The notes under the pieces: model-generated
Database searches by the model: none
Seen by the model: only the letters and a program-made list of their open reading frames with translations
What the model was told of the DNA's origin: nothing
Source of the DNA: a virus
DNA: 64,000 nt
Virus record (IMG/VR): IMGVR_UViG_3300036939_000023
Location: 64,001 to 128,000 of that record
Reading direction: 5' to 3' (one strand)
Shown: one piece after another, positions 63,436 through 64,000 of the stretch
Numbering within the stretch: the stretch's first letter is position 1
Layout of the letters: each line of letters starts with the position of its first letter
Made by a program: the position numbers and the translations under genes

Positions 63436-64000
63436 ATGACAACTTTAATTCAAGCTCCAGTAGATGCAGTATACTTAGCAGATTTCTTAACTGAACTACC
63501 AGTAGGAATAGTAAATAAAAAAGGTTGTGGAGTAGGTGGTAGCTATATTGCAATAACTTCAGAACAGAACTACATTATTGCAGTACCTACTATTGAACTA
63601 ATTAAAAACAAACAGTACCAACATTCTAATATTATTGGTGTTTATGGTAACTATAAGTTCAGTACATTTAAAACAGAACTATCAGATAAGTTACAACTAA
63701 ATGCTGTAATTAAGATAATGGTTACTTATGATAGTTTACCTAAAGTATTAAATTGGCTTATACAACTAAATCAAGATCCTTATAACAATTACAGATTACT
63801 AGTTGATGAGTATCACAAAATACTTAGTGATTATGCATTTAGAGATATTGCAATAGATAATTTACTAAAAGAATCATTAAAGTTTAGTTATTGTACATAC
63901 TTAAGTGCTACTCCAATAGAACCAAGATTTACTCCTAAACTATTACAGCAACTTCCTTATACTGAAATAGTTTGGACAGCTACTAGAAAAGTTACATTAG
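63436..64000 (+). CDS. SF2 helicase-like protein, truncated by the window end
   Basis: First 188 codons seen. LTELPVGIVNKKGCGVGGSY near residue 17 is a degenerate P-loop, ASP-like GxGxGxS without the usual GKT. RLLVDEYHKILSDYAFRDIA near 125 carries a DEAH-like DEYH box (motif II), and TYLSATPIEPRFTPKLLQQL near 157 is motif III (SAT). So it looks like an SF2 helicase or translocase N-lobe; the C-lobe lies outside the window. It runs away from the control region at 63.2-63.4 kb. Confidence 0.7.
   Translation, partial: MTTLIQAPVDAVYLADFLTELPVGIVNKKGCGVGGSYIAITSEQNYIIAVPTIELIKNKQYQHSNIIGVYGNYKFSTFKTELSDKLQLNAVIKIMVTYDSLPKVLNWLIQLNQDPYNNYRLLVDEYHKILSDYAFRDIAIDNLLKESLKFSYCTYLSATPIEPRFTPKLLQQLPYTEIVWTATRKVTL

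Noticed and set aside
1-64000. Alternative genetic code (reassigned TAA or TAG) as in some large phages
   Set aside because: TAA and TAG end most genes at the expected places next to overlapping starts, and internal stops in core genes are absent. The few breaks are better explained by single-base changes.
1-64000. CRISPR array or cas operon
   Set aside because: No regularly spaced repeats were seen, and the Cas4-like gene lacks an adjacent cas1/cas2 and a visible FeS cysteine cluster.

Overview
The window is a very AT-rich, densely packed stretch of what is almost certainly a large double-stranded DNA phage genome. There are no host housekeeping genes. Phage-type replication, nucleotide-metabolism and nucleic-acid-repair genes sit among roughly a hundred small, mostly unrecognised ORFs, many of them stop/start-overlapped. 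The host is probably a cyanobacterium. This is inferred from the monomeric adenosylcobalamin-dependent ribonucleotide reductase and from a zinc-finger/TOPRIM primase that resembles the N-terminus of cyanobacterial CyRepA-like proteins. Nothing in the window proves the host.

Layout. Almost everything from 50 to 57,911 is on the minus strand, so transcription runs from high to low coordinates. Region 1-19 kb holds the replication core: a GIY-YIG homing-type nuclease, a PduO-like cobalamin adenosyltransferase, class II NrdJ, a DUF2135-like protein, family A DNA polymerase, a RepA/DnaB-like ATPase, an HNH nuclease, a TOPRIM primase whose frame is broken, a RecB/Cas4-like exonuclease and an SSB. 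Region 19-25 kb holds a Sak3-like annealing protein and an RNA-repair trio (Rnl2-like ligase, T4-type Pnk, Rnl1-like ligase). Region 25-51 kb is an accessory zone of tiny genes separated by intrinsic terminators. Its recognisable members are a Bro-N antirepressor, a free-standing NUMOD1 protein, a YopX protein, a zinc-ribbon protein, UvdE, a tRNA(CAU), an RHH protein and a NusG-like protein. A lone plus-strand class III nucleotidyl cyclase lies at 35.8-36.3 kb.

Region 51.7-57.9 kb is a six-gene block of larger unknown proteins that looks less AT-rich than the rest and shares a ribosome-binding leader. It is followed by the longest non-coding interval (57.9-58.7 kb), with an iteron-like inverted repeat. 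Beyond it, genes run on both strands: a possible small terminase subunit, a tail/decoration-like repeat protein, a basic protein, and a truncated SF2-helicase-like gene at the right edge.

How it fits together. Many minus-strand transcription units are preceded by a TATAATTAT(C) box 20-28 nt before the ATG, and many gene groups end in a hairpin plus U-tract. The phage appears to supply its own dNTPs (NrdJ plus a cofactor-maturing adenosyltransferase), replication, annealing and recombination, UV repair (UvdE) and tRNA/RNA repair (Pnk with two ligases). Several genes are split by single-base frame changes (primase, 13.0-13.2 kb, 48.4-48.6 kb) or an in-frame stop (25.6 kb). These are either assembly errors or genuine recoding or decay. 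All functions are from reading motifs by eye; no database search was run.
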